Shown here piece by piece: positions 50,601 to 62,933 of a DNA stretch of 64,000 nucleotides. The notes below the pieces were generated by a model that worked only from the letters and a program-made list of their open reading frames with translations, was not told the origin of the DNA and did not search any database. A program made the translations under genes and the position numbers. Source of the DNA: Epiperipatus broadwayi (lineage: Eukaryota; Onychophora; Udeonychophora; Euonychophora; Peripatidae); NCBI GenBank assembly GCA_028023455.1, contig JAQFVV010000256.1, positions 1,289,001 through 1,353,000 on the forward strand. Direction: 5' to 3'. Numbering within the stretch: position 1 is the first letter of the stretch; every line of letters starts with the position of its first letter.

Positions 50601-51180
50601 AGTCCATTACATTTAAAATCTATCATAAAAGTTTGAAACAATCCAAATTGATTTCTAAGACTGATATATTAAACCAGTGTTCCTAACATCATCATATGGA
50701 ACTAGGATCTAATAATCATATTCATGGTAAGAGAAAAATTAAAAAATGTTTTCACAAATGTCAAATGGAAATGCAAAGCAACCAATTTTGGTTATTGGAG
50801 CATGATATAGTCATTGTTCATTACATCATTCTGCAGCAAAGTATTGTAATGATAGAATATCTCTGAAAAATGAATGATGGCCTCATTGGTAAATGTTTTT
50901 AATTAATTAGTCAAGTGGAAGAGGTTAAAGAAAGGCCTAATATAGGGTATAAAAATGTTTGCAAGAAAAAATAGCTATGCAAAGTCTATGTTGTGCAAGA
51001 AGAAACTCTGTGCTATGTTATGATATATTTTGGAAAAAACATTAGAAAAAATCAAATGCAATTAAGATCAAATCATTAAACATGATTTGTGGTGCATGTT
51101 CTAACTACTGCATATTCAGACATCAAAATGTTTGGCTATAAATTTCTAATATATTCTCATTTACACATAAACCATCTGTT
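47641..51180. other. AT-rich non-coding DNA
   Basis: No gene recognised. CAGTGTTCCTAAC near 50680 is hAT-end-like without a partner. The 60-codon frame at 49388-49570 is unremarkable. Confidence 0.45.
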
Positions 51181-51184
51181 AAAA

Positions 51185-52190
51185 TACCAAAGATATTAAT
51201 TAGCAGTGATCATTATATGATACCATATTCATTATTACAATAACTATAATCATCAATATTATAAGTATCAGATCATCTTTATTACAAATACATAATAATC
51301 ACATCACAATAATGATTAGAACTACTAGTTCTATACTCATCATAATCATTTCTTTCCATTATCATAATACTAACCATAATCACAACCATTAAGTTCATCA
51401 CCATTATGCTATATTCACCAGAATCATTACCTTAATAATACTTTTTATTTAATTAATGTTGCTATAACCATACTAATGATCATAATTGTTATCATTACAA
51501 TCAAAGTCATCATAATCATCATTCTTATAATCACTATTATTACAGCAATTACAATAATTCTAACTGTAATCACCACTCTATCATAATTAATCTCATTCTT
51601 ATTACCTTAATTAGTACCACCACAATGAGCATAATTCTCATCACTATAATGATAATTGACTCATTACATTTGCCATAAATCTCATAATCAATATAATTAT
51701 CATCTCTATATCAGTAATCACCATATGTAAAACAGCCTTTATGTTTTCACTACAGAGAAAAACCCTCTCTTACAACCCCTCATCAAGTAATAGTAATGGA
51801 AAATGTCATATTCACTAGGGTTATTAATTGTTAGTTGGTAGGGTTTGAGTAATGCTAGAAATAGTTAAATACCAATAATTAGATGATTATCTGGTTTGCA
51901 ATTAATCAAATACCAAAAAGTCAAATCTCAAGTCTCCTGAAGATATTTTCCAAATTTACTCAGTCTAGATTTAAACCCCAGTCATAGACATAGAAGATGT
52001 TTGCATATAACTATAATCATTATCATCATAATACCATAAACTCATCATTTATTCATATTGAGCATCAGCACTGTAATCATCATAATCCCAATTATGACAC
52101 TATGTAATCCTCATCAATTTTAATCATTGTAATGATTAAAGTGATTATAGGAATGTTGATTATGATGATTAAAGTGATTGTAATAAAAAC
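51185..52190. repeat. long degenerate (CAT/AAT) low-complexity region
   Basis: CATAATCATCATAATC-like words make up most of 51185-51730 and 52000-52190, with unique sequence between. Similar in kind to 46730-47030. Confidence 0.75.
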
Positions 52191-52216
52191 TAAAAAGATG
52201 GTTTATTGCTGGGCAG

Positions 52217-52398
52217 CTTAACTAAAGTTCAAGTTAAACCACAATCTAATGAACTTGAGCTCTGGAGTCTAGCATTTTATAACTGCATTAAAAAATATTC
52301 AGAAAAAAATCCTTCATGGAAATTGTTGCATTTGCATGCTATATCATTGACTTTGGGTTTGATTATAAATTGGATAAATCTTGGAAAATGCTTTTATT
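52217..52398 (+). other. open segment with splice-like ends (uncertain)
   Basis: An open stretch of 60 codons follows GCTGGGCAG and stops at GTAAGT. The peptide (containing NELELWSLAFYNCIKKYSEK) has balanced composition, unlike the low-complexity frames around it. Against it, the acceptor has almost no polypyrimidine tract and the phase does not follow the phase-0 exons upstream. It could be an exon, a transposon scrap or chance. Confidence 0.2.
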
Positions 52399-52562
52399 GT
52401 AAGTAGGATTTAAATTCATTTTTAATTTTACCTGATGATTACTCATGTTGCATTTATTGTGTGACTTTGGATAGTATTGATTTCATTTTTGTGTATTTTT
52501 GCAAAAGCCAATAAACATCACATGATCACCATTTCTTATGCTTGCTCTTAACTGTTATTAAA

Positions 52563-52755
52563 ACAGGCAAAACTCTCTATACATATTGCCACTCACTGCA
52601 ATCCAGAGTTGCATTAGATGTTAAGATCTAGGTGCAGTGTTCTCAGATCCAAGGCTCCTCACTGACAAAGGCCACAAGCCAAAATCTAGTCTGAGGATAT
52701 TGGATGAGTAGGCACTAGATATCGATTTTATGCATGAGCCTTTTGGCATCCATTA
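52563..52755. repeat. two-module repeat, rearranged copy of 62934-63125
   Basis: GGCAAAACTCTCTATACATA (about 52566-) matches GGCAAAACTCTCTCCATACA (about 62935-) in the same orientation. The adjoining 130 bp, with CTCAGATCCAAGG and AAGGCCACAAGCCAAAA, matches 62993-63125 in the opposite orientation. The module contains CTCACTGACAAAGGCCACAA, a hammerhead-core-like motif common in Penelope ends. Confidence 0.7.
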
Positions 52756-55156
52756 ATTACTCTTGCTTGCACTGAATAGCAATACGTATAGAAAGTTTTC
52801 CCTGTTTTATTTTTGCAAAACTTTTACATCTATATAAATCTTGGAAAGTATTCAACAAATGCAATATCCATTAGAGGATTTGTTTATTTGACTGTATGGG
52901 CAGTGGTAGTTACCTAAGTGCATCTTTATTATCCATTAAATTCAAAGATAGTGGTATAGTTTAGTTGTATTTCACTCCAATATAACATATGAGATGGTGC
53001 CGCAATGAGTATAACAAATTTTTTGACTTAAGATTTCCACAAATAACTTATGGTGCATGTAGAGAATGAAGTTACTGCAGCAGAGGTTATAAACTTTTAT
53101 TATTTTAAAGATTAAGTGATAGTGCTTTTTTGGAAATTTGTGAATATATTTGCATTAAATTTAAGGATTTTATTGCATAGATAATCAATCAGTCATCCTG
53201 TTCTTCAAGGCAGATAGGGGTATAGACAGATACATCATGGATAAGTATCAGTAATTTTTTGGGATTTTAGCAGATTGATTGTTTGTTTAATGGTACAATT
53301 GAGAAGGTACTATTTATTTTTTGTATCTATTTGACTGTTGCATTTCATCAAGAGATTTGTCTTTATTTATGGAATACTTTCTTTAAAAAATGGTGGTAAA
53401 ATTGCAATAAACCAAGAAAAGTCATATTTCTTTTTTTTATTGATTGGTGTTGGTAAACACTTTACTACTTTAGCTTTGTCTTTTATGAGATAAAAATTTT
53501 TATGATTCATTTAGTATCCAGATATTCTATTTCTGATTATTGATGTAAAAATTATTAGTTATACCTGTGATCAATCCATGTAAATGAGCATTATAGGCAT
53601 CTTTCATAATCCCTTTTAAAATATTATCAGAGAATGGTAAACTTCTGGAACTCTTGCTTGTAGTTTTATGTAGCATTGCTATATCTTTCAGTTTCATTTA
53701 TTCCATAGAATATTCTAATTAAACAACTTGATTCACACAGCAGTTTAGTTGTGAATCAATTTATAATCTGTAGATGTGAAGATGTTGAGTCCAGTGCATT
53801 ACTGAGCATTCAGTTGTTGGCAGTAGATATGATATTGGTTCGAATGATAGATTGATTATTTGTAGATGTGAATTTTGTCATTTTTTTTTTGCATGCAATG
53901 GGAAATGCCAATCACAGTAGTCTTTTTTTATGATAATCCCTTGTTCTAATAATTCATCCAGAATTTCATCATTTTCTGATAATACTACTATATACAAATA
54001 ATGTGGATATTTTTAAGCAGAAATGTAATATGTATGATTTCCAAAGTCTTTTAGCCTGCGGAATAAGCAGTGTTGTGCACCATCTATAATTATAGCTTAA
54101 ATATATAGCTACCAATGAGCTACCAGGTTTAATTTCTGAGATTTTTTGAAAGAATTATTTTCTCAGGGCAAATTCTAAACATTAATTTTGTGATTTTTAC
54201 AATAATAAAGACACATTATATTAGTAAAAAAAAATGTATTGATACTTTCATCAATATATCTTAATGGTATATGAGAAGATGGTACATATTTTTGATATAT
54301 ATATATGTGTGTGTGTTACATGATAATGACAAAAATTTATCAACTCTTATATTTTGTTTATTTTATATATATTAATTATGTATGTGTATATATATATTAC
54401 ACTATTTTACTTGATTCAAATACTAAAATAAAAATATGTTATTGTCAATCACCTTACGTTACTAAATTGGATGAGAGTTATGTGTCATACTTTCAGAGAT
54501 TCATTTTACCAAGACAATTTTATTTAGATGCTTCTAAAACAATTTGTATTAGGGCATCATCAATTTAATATTATTTCTGTTTGCTAAGAGAGATGAATGA
54601 ACATTTACAAATATCATAGCTGAAAATTATAAAGCCTTACAGAGATCAATAGTCATTTTATCACTACATCACATGCTAAAAAAATCTATCTCAGGCTTCA
54701 CAATTTGTAGACAAGCTATTATTTTAAGGCTGCCATTGTTTGATATGTATGCTATAATGTGGAAATAGTAAGGTTATAAGTATAAGAATTGCCTATTGGA
54801 AGCATGTTGAATGGTTGGACAATTGGAAATTGCCAAAAAAAAAAACATTTAGATTATCTTCTAGCTTAAAGGTTATATAATTCTTATCCACACAGAATAT
54901 AAGCAATTCTTAATGCAAATAGTGGTATCATATCAAATTAAATTAGGGACTCGCTGGTCTTTCTATTAATTCATCCAACATATGTAAATATATATTTTTT
55001 AAACAGCATCAGTATTTTAGGTGCATTTAACTTTATTATTGAACACTTAAAAATATACGTTTGCTACATAAAAAAGTAGAAATATTTAAATTCCTATCTT
55101 ACAATCTCCAATATTTCATTTTTTATTCATTAACTAACTTGTCATTTTTTCTTCAG
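52756..55156. other. AT-rich non-coding DNA
   Basis: Nothing recognised. The 87-codon frame at 54305-54568 begins in a TATATG/TG repeat and has no family resemblance. Confidence 0.45.
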
Positions 55157-55470
55157 TGGCTGTGATTCGAATTAATAAAGCGTTCTCTTAACCGAGCAAA
55201 ATTTTTATTTATCATTTGGTGCAAGTCAAACTCTTTTATATTTGAAAATACTACTAAAACTACATCGCTTTCAAATCCCAATATTCTTCACGAATACTTA
55301 GTTATATATTTCATCAACGAAGGAATTTAAAAATCTGTCTTTTCGATTGCTGTTATCTCTGTTGATATTATTTTGATGATATTGAAATTTTAAAGCCATT
55401 TCAGCATTAAAATTCTGTTTGTGGTTGAATTATATTCTTTCTCCCTCCTCCTCGCGTCTCTTTACGGTAC
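55157..55470 (+). other. CpG-enriched block after a strong 3' splice site
   Basis: TTGTCATTTTTTCTTCAG (ending 55156) is one of the best acceptors in the window. The 310 bp that follow contain about ten CpG dinucleotides, against one or two per kilobase in the flanks. Read in the frame starting at 55159, it codes for AVIRINKAFS and stops at 55189-55191; in phase 0 it stops after two codons. No donor is convincing. It could be a 3'-terminal exon with its untranslated region, or a regulatory region active on either strand. Confidence 0.35.
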
Positions 55471-56057
55471 ATCTTTAGTAAAGATTGTTATAAAGAAACA
55501 TTATTCAGTAATGCATAATTGAACAGCAGTGGAAAAAGGGAAGTTTGCTTTCAAAGTAATAGCTACATGATTAGATAAAAGGCATTTATAATTAAAATTA
55601 CAGGTGTTCCCAAATGTTTTTAAATTTTTAAATTATTAATTAATTTGTTATAGATTTTTTTTTTTTTTTGTAAAAAGATAATCTTTTTTTTGCTTATTTG
55701 TTGTTGTTTTTTATTTTTTATGATTGGGTTTGTAAAGAATTTCATTTGAATTTCTACTGGTGGAAGATTAAATAAATATTAGTTACATAAAAAATTACAA
55801 TGGAAAACTGTAAAGTGTTATGAACTAATAAAAATAAAATTAGAATATAAAATGTGTTGGGCTTACATGTATATATTTAGGGATCAGAATGACTTTCTAT
55901 CTACATGGTATGACAAAATTGGCAAACAATGACTTTGAAGATGCCATCATCAGATTCCCAATGATATGGATGACTGAAGACTTGGAGAGTGGAGAATATT
56001 GAAACCTGTCTATTAAGGTTTGAAGATTTGCTATCTTAATATAAACTGAGCACTGAT

Positions 56058-56096
<39 letters not shown>

Positions 56097-56411
56097 CTGG
56101 GAGATGATGATCTGTGATGAGTGCTGGTTCAGCATGAAATATACATATTGGTGATCATTTATTTTTTTCCATGTATGTGGTCATGTGTATCAGTTGAATA
56201 TGATGGAGTGGATGACTTAAGGAAGATTGAAAGTCTGGGTTCAAATTACTTCTAATTAAATTGTAGTAACTCAATCTTTCATTGTATTCCAGTTGTCTTC
56301 GTCTTTTATTATTAATTTGTTGGGGGAGAAGACCATAGTAGTGGTGATTGATTATGACATATATTTAGGATTTCTTATATCATGTTGCTGGTCAGTACTT
56401 TTCAGGTAATC
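55471..56411. other. AT-rich non-coding DNA with (TA)n(TG)n
   Basis: It holds a compound microsatellite at 56058-56096 and no recognisable gene. Confidence 0.55.
56058..56096. repeat. (TA)n(TG)n microsatellite
   Basis: About nine TA units pass directly into about nine TG units. Such compound tracts are common in mollusc and other invertebrate genomes. Confidence 0.9.
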
Positions 56412-56419
56412 AAATAGAT
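56412..56419. repeat. 8 bp target site duplication, left
   Basis: AAATAGAT, repeated exactly at 56854-56861. Confidence 0.9.
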
Positions 56420-56853
56420 CAGGGGTGGCCAACTTTTGTGTTCATAAGATCCACTTTTTATTTTTAAAATGTGTTGTGATCGACTTGTTGTCATAAGCAT
56501 AGTCTAAGGGGAGGAAAGTGTGAAATATATACTATTTTTATATACATATCTAGTAAAAAATAATTATTTAAAGGGCCAAAAAAAACTCATGTCCAGGGGA
56601 ATTAAAGCAACATGAGTAATTAACAATATTTATTAATTCAAATTAGCTACATTAAATCAAGTTTAAAAATATTATTTTCAATAATGATAAGGTTTAGTGG
56701 ACTTCACCTATCTAGAATTGAAAAAAAAATTAGAACAATAACAAAAAACTTAAAATTTTTTACTTAATTTGTTTCACTCGTTACTCGACAGCTTTTGTCA
56801 GATTGGCCTAGCGATCAACCGGTGGATCACGATTGATTTGTTGGACACCCCTG
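56420..56853. mobile_element. non-autonomous hAT-type DNA transposon
   Basis: The left end is CAGGGGTGGCCAAC and the right end TTGGACACCCCTG, matching as inverted repeats at 13 of 14 positions and typical of hAT elements. A perfect 8 bp duplication (AAATAGAT) flanks it, as hAT transposases produce. The 434 bp body has no transposase. Subterminal GATCCAC (left) and GGATCACGATTG (right) are also roughly inverted. It is a different subfamily from 208-679 and clearly younger. Confidence 0.9.
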
Positions 56854-56861
56854 AAATAGAT
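56854..56861. repeat. 8 bp target site duplication, right
   Basis: AAATAGAT, identical to 56412-56419. Confidence 0.9.
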
Positions 56862-57385
56862 GATATTCTTTTAAGTGACTTGTTTGTTTTTTTTACACTA
56901 AGGAGTACTTAAATGTTGTCTGCATTTACTGAAGTGGCAGAATAGTGATTTTAGAACTAGAGGTTTCATGATCAATTCTCATCTGAGTAACATTTAAAAA
57001 AAACAGTTTGGGTTATTTAAATGAAACTGTTTAGTGCTCAATCAACTATTATGGTGCTGAAATATCATATGGTCTGCTAAGCAATTTACTGTACTTTTTA
57101 AAAAAAATACATTAATGCACTTATCTGCTTTGTAACTTCATTCCCAACTATCACTCTTTATTAGCCTCTCTACTTATATTTATTGCTTTTATTTTACTTA
57201 GTTTTACTACAAACTTTATACTAGTTTTACCAATTCTAGTTAAACTTTTGTTAGGTTTATTTTTCATGTTTGTGACAATTCACATAGCATCAGCAAAACT
57301 ACTGCAGTAAATTCTCATGTTTCATTTCTAATTCCATCCTTATCAAAGCAATCTGACAATTCATTTCAATAAATATTAAAACAAA
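56862..57385. other. non-coding DNA; weak tRNA-like stretch
   Basis: About 56930-56995 (GTGGCAGAATAGTGATTT ... AGGTTTCATGATCAATTCTC) recalls a decayed tRNA-derived SINE head with A- and B-box-like words. It is not firm enough to call. Confidence 0.35.
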
Positions 57386-57685
57386 AATCTTTTTTTTTTT
57401 TTTTTACCTTTTTTTTTTATATTTTTTTTTTTTTTAATAGAAATCAACCAAAAAAAAATTTTTTTTTTTAGTTTTATAAAAAAATATATTTTTTTTTAAA
57501 CAAAAAACAACATCTTCACATCTCAATTTCTTTATTAAGACCCCTTTTTTTTTTTTTATTTTTTTTTTTATTATTGTGATTCCTTTTTTTTTTTTTAGTT
57601 AATTTAAAAAAACAAACTTTAATAAAAAAAAGATCTCGGTGGTTGAAAAATTTTGTTTTTTTATTTTTTGAAATTTTTTTAAAAA
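57386..57685. repeat. homopolymer-dominated block (poly-T / poly-A)
   Basis: About 300 bp consist mostly of runs of 8-17 T or A broken by a few other bases. Nothing else in the window looks like it. It may be a real low-complexity region or a poorly resolved assembly or consensus segment. Confidence 0.8.
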
Positions 57686-60239
57686 GGTTTTTCCTTAAAG
57701 ACCAAATGTAGGCAGAAGTACTAAATGGCTATGTGAAAATTGAGATATAACTGATATTAGATAATGATTCATATCTATTAAGAATTCCTTTTTGGAAGGA
57801 ATTAACTGTGTGGCTTCTATCTCTGGTATGAATATGTTCATAATCTTATTAATCATTGTAATATTTAGAATGGCATGACTGAATGCTACTCAGCATATGC
57901 TTTGAACAATACATCTTTTTTTCTTTACAGAGTAAATTTTGTTAAAGTTTAGATGTAAAATTACTAATTATTAGAAAAACCTTCAGAGTCTGTAAATCTG
58001 ATAATTATTTATGCAAGAATTTGAAGCAAACAATAAAAACTATTTATTACTGATGATGATTGAATATTATTTTACACAATATCCATTAATTTGAAGCTTA
58101 TCAAAAGCCTTGCTTTCCTAAGCACAATTATTATTAAAGTTAGCTGAAAAGCAATAACAAACTATCCCTATGAATGATTAGGTATTTTTATTGAATGATT
58201 ATAGTTACAATAGCTGAAAGACTTTTTTTAGAATCAACAAACCTTATCTTACTAAATCTGTTTATAAAGAGTTTTAAATTACTCACATATATGTTTCAGT
58301 TACCTTTGTTGCATTTTCATCTGACAGAATGGATTGGTTCTTTTCACCGTGTTCTTGTGTCATTTCCTGAATTATAAACCAATCATCACACAGAAAAAAT
58401 ATTTTAAAGTATAGAACATATGATAACAAACAAATGTATAAAATATAAACTATCAATACTACTATTTATGTGGTACTTAAGACTATGTTCCTGCATACAA
58501 GTAGAGGAAACTGCATGTACATAAATTAAAATGGTGGTAAACTTTACATTCACTTAATTTACTATTTATATATACAACTATTTCTGTCTCATTGTCTTTT
58601 ATATTGTAAAAGAGACACTGTTCATAAGATTTTTAGATAATTTCTATTATTTGCAAAAGACATTGTTAAAAGAAGGCACTTGCATTTAACATTATAATTG
58701 ACATCAAATCTGCAAGTTTTAATATAAATTCAACTATATATTTCTAATCTTAAAATAGAAAAGAAAATGGGGTTCAATTATTTTTTAGAATACTTCTAAT
58801 TTTTAACAATAATGTAATTATTTACTTTTTTTTAATATCATAACTATAATTTATTTTCTATTTACATTAGACTCAGTTGAATTCTATGCTAATTTTAAAA
58901 AATAAGCAAAATCTTTTTGTCTATGATTACAGAAATCAGCCTCTACAGATATATTATATTCATGTGTGTATAAAGTCTTTATTTTGATTGTTTATCAACA
59001 TTTTAATATAATAATGATTTTTAAATGTAGATATTTTTACCTTCTACTGTTGTATCAATCTAAATTATTCTAAACTAACACAAAAATATGTAACATTCCT
59101 TATGTAAACTTAACTATCTCTAACATTATAAACTATTATTACTAAGTTATTATTATCCAAATATAGGACCATATTACTTCTGAGTCTTTTTTGTTTATAA
59201 TCTCATGACTTAATGATCAATATATCTATTGCAATGTCTTTGACTTAGGATACAAGCTTAGATTAAATAAAGCTTAGAATTTTTTTCAAGTAATCAGCAG
59301 GTTCTTTTTTTTTTTCAAGATAATTTGAATATAATAATCCAGCTAGCTTCAGTACTGGACAATAAATGAGTTTTTATTTCTATAAACTAAAAAGTAAAGA
59401 TTCCAGATTATTTTGGATTTTATGGATAAGTGGCAGGGTGTTGATAGTAAAAACATGAAATACATTTGTAATATATTGTGACCTTCACCATTGTTGAAAG
59501 AGATATCATACCCTTGTGAACATTGAGCTCCTAATTTATTTTTATCTTACCCTTATATTGAAAAAAATGATTACTTTCCATAGAACACAGAACATCTTAT
59601 TGATTGCAAATATTTTTTCTTGTCTAACATCATCACTTTTGATAACACCAAACCTGTCTTAATACTATTACATTTTTTTGTTAATATTTTCCTATTTTTA
59701 CTATATAATTCAACATCTTAAAAATTCATTTAAAATAATTATCATAATTCATATACTATAAGTAAAAAAAAATTTATCTGAAAATTCATGCATTGCGTGT
59801 ACAGCCTATTAACCCTTATGTATATCAATAAGATCTATTTCAATTAAAATAATAAATTTGCTATAATTATTAGAGTTTGATAAAAATATATATATATATA
59901 TATTATTATAATCATGCTCCAGCATTTTTCATTTCAAATGATTTTATTCTTGTTGATATTTTTATTATAACAACATTTATCACCAATTTCTTCCATTATT
60001 AACCTACTATAGGAAAAAAATCTCTCCAAATTCAAATTTTCTGATGCACATTTTATTTTTTTCTATAACATTCTAGAAAACTTTCCCATTTCATTCATAC
60101 ATTTCACATATGGATTGATTCTTGGTCTTGTATAATCTTTTAGGGATACAATTTAATATGTCAGTTATCCATCTATTATTTTTTCTAATTAATTTAACAT
60201 ATGTATCTCCACATTGCATTGTATATCTGCAGTCTTTGT
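57686..60239. other. AT-rich non-coding DNA
   Basis: No gene or element recognised. The 60-codon frame at 58195-58377 shows no motif. Confidence 0.45.
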
Positions 60240-60536
60240 ATTGCTTTTTTGTTAATTATTCAAATCTCGGATTTCTAATAAATACTGGTAAGACTCCTTT
60301 AGTGGTATAACTCCTTTTAACATTATTATTTTTTTATCAAAACAACTCTATTCAAGTTTAATTATAAAGTAAATTGATCCATTATGTTTCCATGTGTATT
60401 AGTAATCAGACCAAGATATTTGCAGTTAGAGGTTATAATTTTTTTTTTTAATCGTTACAGTCAATTTTTATTTTCTCCTTATTTTTGAAAAACCAATGAA
60501 CATTGCTTTAGTATTTGTCTTTAGTCCTACTTTTGT
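60240..60536 (-). pseudogene. LINE reverse transcriptase fragment (RTE-like)
   Basis: The minus strand gives VGLKTNTKAMFIGFSKI (about 60478-60530), the GLK-x-NTKKTK-x-M block after the palm. It then gives KYLGLITNTHGNIMDQF (about 60380-60425), the F-x-YLGS-x-IT block, followed by LNRVVLIKK and MLKGVIPL, which align with the A-x-x-AF-x-K-x-x-LL stretch. Order and spacing are correct, with a few stops and frameshifts. The plus-strand frame at 60122-60310 overlaps its antisense and is not a gene. Confidence 0.65.
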
Positions 60537-61559
60537 GACTTAAATATGATAACTCTTGTAATATTTCCTGAAACTCTAAAACATTATTTACAACAACAAC
60601 CAGAATTTAAATTATTTAAGTAATCTCTATTTATTTTATTCTCTTAATGCTATAAACGTTTTTCATACTTATAAATTGATAATTAAAAAAAAGCTCAATG
60701 TGGTTCTATTGTGCAAGTGAATTTGCATAGTAATCATAGTTTTCTAATGGCACTGCGGTAGTCAAATCCAGCTGCTATGTTTATAAACTGAATTTGAATT
60801 CAGACCAAGTAAAGTATGACATTTTTTTAGGTTCTAATAATTTAAATTACATTTGGTATTTTAAAAGTATGCATTTTTTTTCTTTAAAAAAAACTTAAAT
60901 ATTTGCTATAGTTTTTTTTTTAATATATTAATATAAATTTAATTAAAGTCGGTAAAAATAATTCAATTTCAAGAATAGGTAAATTAATTTTGAATTTGTA
61001 TTAAATAAAGTGCAATATATCAGAGTATATTTAAATTTACTTTTTCAAAACATGATTCTCAAAATTCTCAATTTAAGATTGTACAGTTTAATTAAAATGA
61101 ATTAAATCTTTAAATAAATATTATTAAAATAAATATTAAAAATATTTACCTTACTAAATAATTTATTAAACAAGAAAAAAGTGTAAAAATATTTTTTGAG
61201 AAATCTTATGTAGAACTAGAAGACAATCTTATAATGTATTATGATGAAACAGATCTGTTTTATATTGGCAAAAGTGATACACCAAACCACATATTCTCAC
61301 CTAATGTATTCAGTTTGTATGCCAGATATGTAATTTATGAAAGCAGATTGCATGAAAGCAAATGAAAATTTAAGAATGATAGATAAAAATAACATTAGAT
61401 GGTATGGTAAAATTATATTTAAACTGAAAATATAAAAATCCCATGGATAACAACTAAATAGAAAGAAGATTATTATGAAAGTGTCATACCAGACTTTAAA
61501 ATGATAACAAATGCATAGTTCATGACTCTTTCATTTTTTATTCAACAACAAAGATCTGA
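60537..61559. other. AT-rich non-coding DNA
   Basis: Nothing recognised beyond A/T runs. The last 300 bp may be decayed upstream parts of the LINE scrap at 61560. Confidence 0.45.
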
Positions 61560-61860
61560 GGACAAGGGAATCATTGTATATTAAGGCTAGTCAGAGATGC
61601 AATGAAAGATTTGAAACGATTTTTAAATGTAGGAATATATCTTTAGAAATTAAGATTAAAACTATCATTTTTCTGTGGATCTCTATGAATGTGAAAGTTA
61701 ATTATTAAAAAATAAAGATTAAAAAAGACTTTGATGTTTTTAATATAGGATGGTAGTGAAGACGTTTAAGAATTTTATGAGCAGCAAAGAAAATGAATGT
61801 GGATTCTTGATCAAATTAGACCTGATGAACAAATGACAGTACTGAATTTGTCCACTATGA
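61560..61860 (+). pseudogene. LINE reverse transcriptase C-terminal scrap
   Basis: Pieces in different frames line up with the end of RTE-type LINE ORF2. RCNERFETIFKCRNISLEIK (about 61590-61650) matches the R-x-x-F-x-x-L-x-x-x-ISL-x-x-K block. YECES (about 61684-61698) stands where LLYGCESWTL is expected. VVKTFKNFM / RRLRILWAAKKMNV (about 61749-61800) matches the W-RR-x-LRISWT-x-R-x-x-N block. Heavily decayed. Confidence 0.5.
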
Positions 61861-61984
61861 AATGATCAAATTCACTAGAAAAGTATATGAGACTGAGAAA
61901 ATTTGGTAGTCAAAAATTTAAGAGAATGACCAGAATCATAATAAAGAATATGGATTTAAATAGCTTGATAATTCAAATAGATAA

Positions 61985-62080
61985 TAAGGCATTCTGGAGA
62001 ATTATTAATTCAAATAATTGTCAGAAATCAAGTCATTCTGGAGAACTATTAATTCAAATAATTGTTACAAATCAGCATTG
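61985..62080. repeat. tandem duplication of about 49 bp
   Basis: GCATTCTGGAGAATTATTAA (61988-) and TCATTCTGGAGAACTATTAA (62034-), each followed by TTCAAATAATTGT, lie head to tail. This makes the 82-codon frame here partly repetitive. Confidence 0.8.
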
Positions 62081-62194
62081 GAAGGACTTAACAATAATCA
62101 TCAAATTATTTAATATTATTAAAAGCAACATTTAAATGACTTAAAAAAAACAACAACTGAATACTATTTCTAATATAAAATTTAAATATTATTA

Positions 62195-62245
62195 ATAATG
62201 ATAATAATGATAATGATGATGATGATAATAGTAATAATAATTGGT
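62195..62245. repeat. (GAT/AAT)n microsatellite
   Basis: AATAATGATAATAATGATAA passing into GATGATGATGATAATAGTAA. Confidence 0.9.
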
Positions 62246-62303
62246 GTGTATGTATAATTTGGAGGCCAGAAAAAAACCTGTTGTATATGCTTTAATAGAG
62301 GAT

Positions 62304-62740
62304 TTATGTAGAAAATGAAGAACAGTGCACTAAGAGGTGAGCCTTGGGAGACGGATTGTGTAGGGGTGAATGATGGTGAACTTTTCCATTGAGAGTAATA
62401 TGTATTTCTCTGCTCTGCAGTAAGTTTGTAATTAAGTAAAGCAGAGTACTTGGAATGGTACTGTTAGCTAGCATAAGACAAAAGTCAAATGCAGACTCCA
62501 TATTTTAACTGAATTGCAATCAGAACATTTTTCAGTCTTGAACTTGGTTCAAGACCATTTTAAATACCAAAGCAGCCTGCATGTCAGAAGAGCCTTTTTT
62601 GTGAACTTCTTATTGAAAATTAGAAGAAATATGTGTGGTCCTAGATGATCCTTTACAACTTTTTCCAATATAATTAATTCCCAGTGATCCCTTGGAAATT
62701 GGATGAAAACTGGTAAGAGTAGAAGTTAAGCATTGCTTTT
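62304..62740 (-). pseudogene. LINE reverse transcriptase fragment (Jockey/CR1-like)
   Basis: On the minus strand LEKVVKDHLGPHI (about 62635-62675) matches the KLLE-KVV block of the fingers. Then AALVF at about 62560 and SAFDF (about 62490) stand for the A-x-F-LD-x-x-KAFD motif holding the first palm Asp. Next, IPSTLLYLITNLLQSREIHI (about 62395-62455) is the I-P-x-x-L-x-x-LI-x-x-LL-x-R stretch. LNGKVHHHSPLHNPSPKAHL (about 62330-62395) corresponds to the V-PQGS-P-L block. YxDD is absent, so the copy ends inside the palm. This is a different LINE lineage from the RTE-like scraps. Confidence 0.65.
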
Positions 62741-62933
62741 AAATGTGACAGGTTTCCAGGTCACAGAGATATAATGCAATAAAATGCCTAAGATGGCAAA
62801 AACAAAAGCATGGATTTTATTGGAATCTAGGTGGCATGAATTATTTATGGTGGTAAGTTTGTCAAAAAAATTTATGGTTTGAAATGAGGTATTGATGTCA
62901 GGTGGTACAAATAAATCTGAAGGTGATAAAATA

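Noticed and set aside
50680-50695. hAT-like end CAGTGTTCCTAAC
   Set aside because: No partner terminus or 8 bp duplication found downstream.
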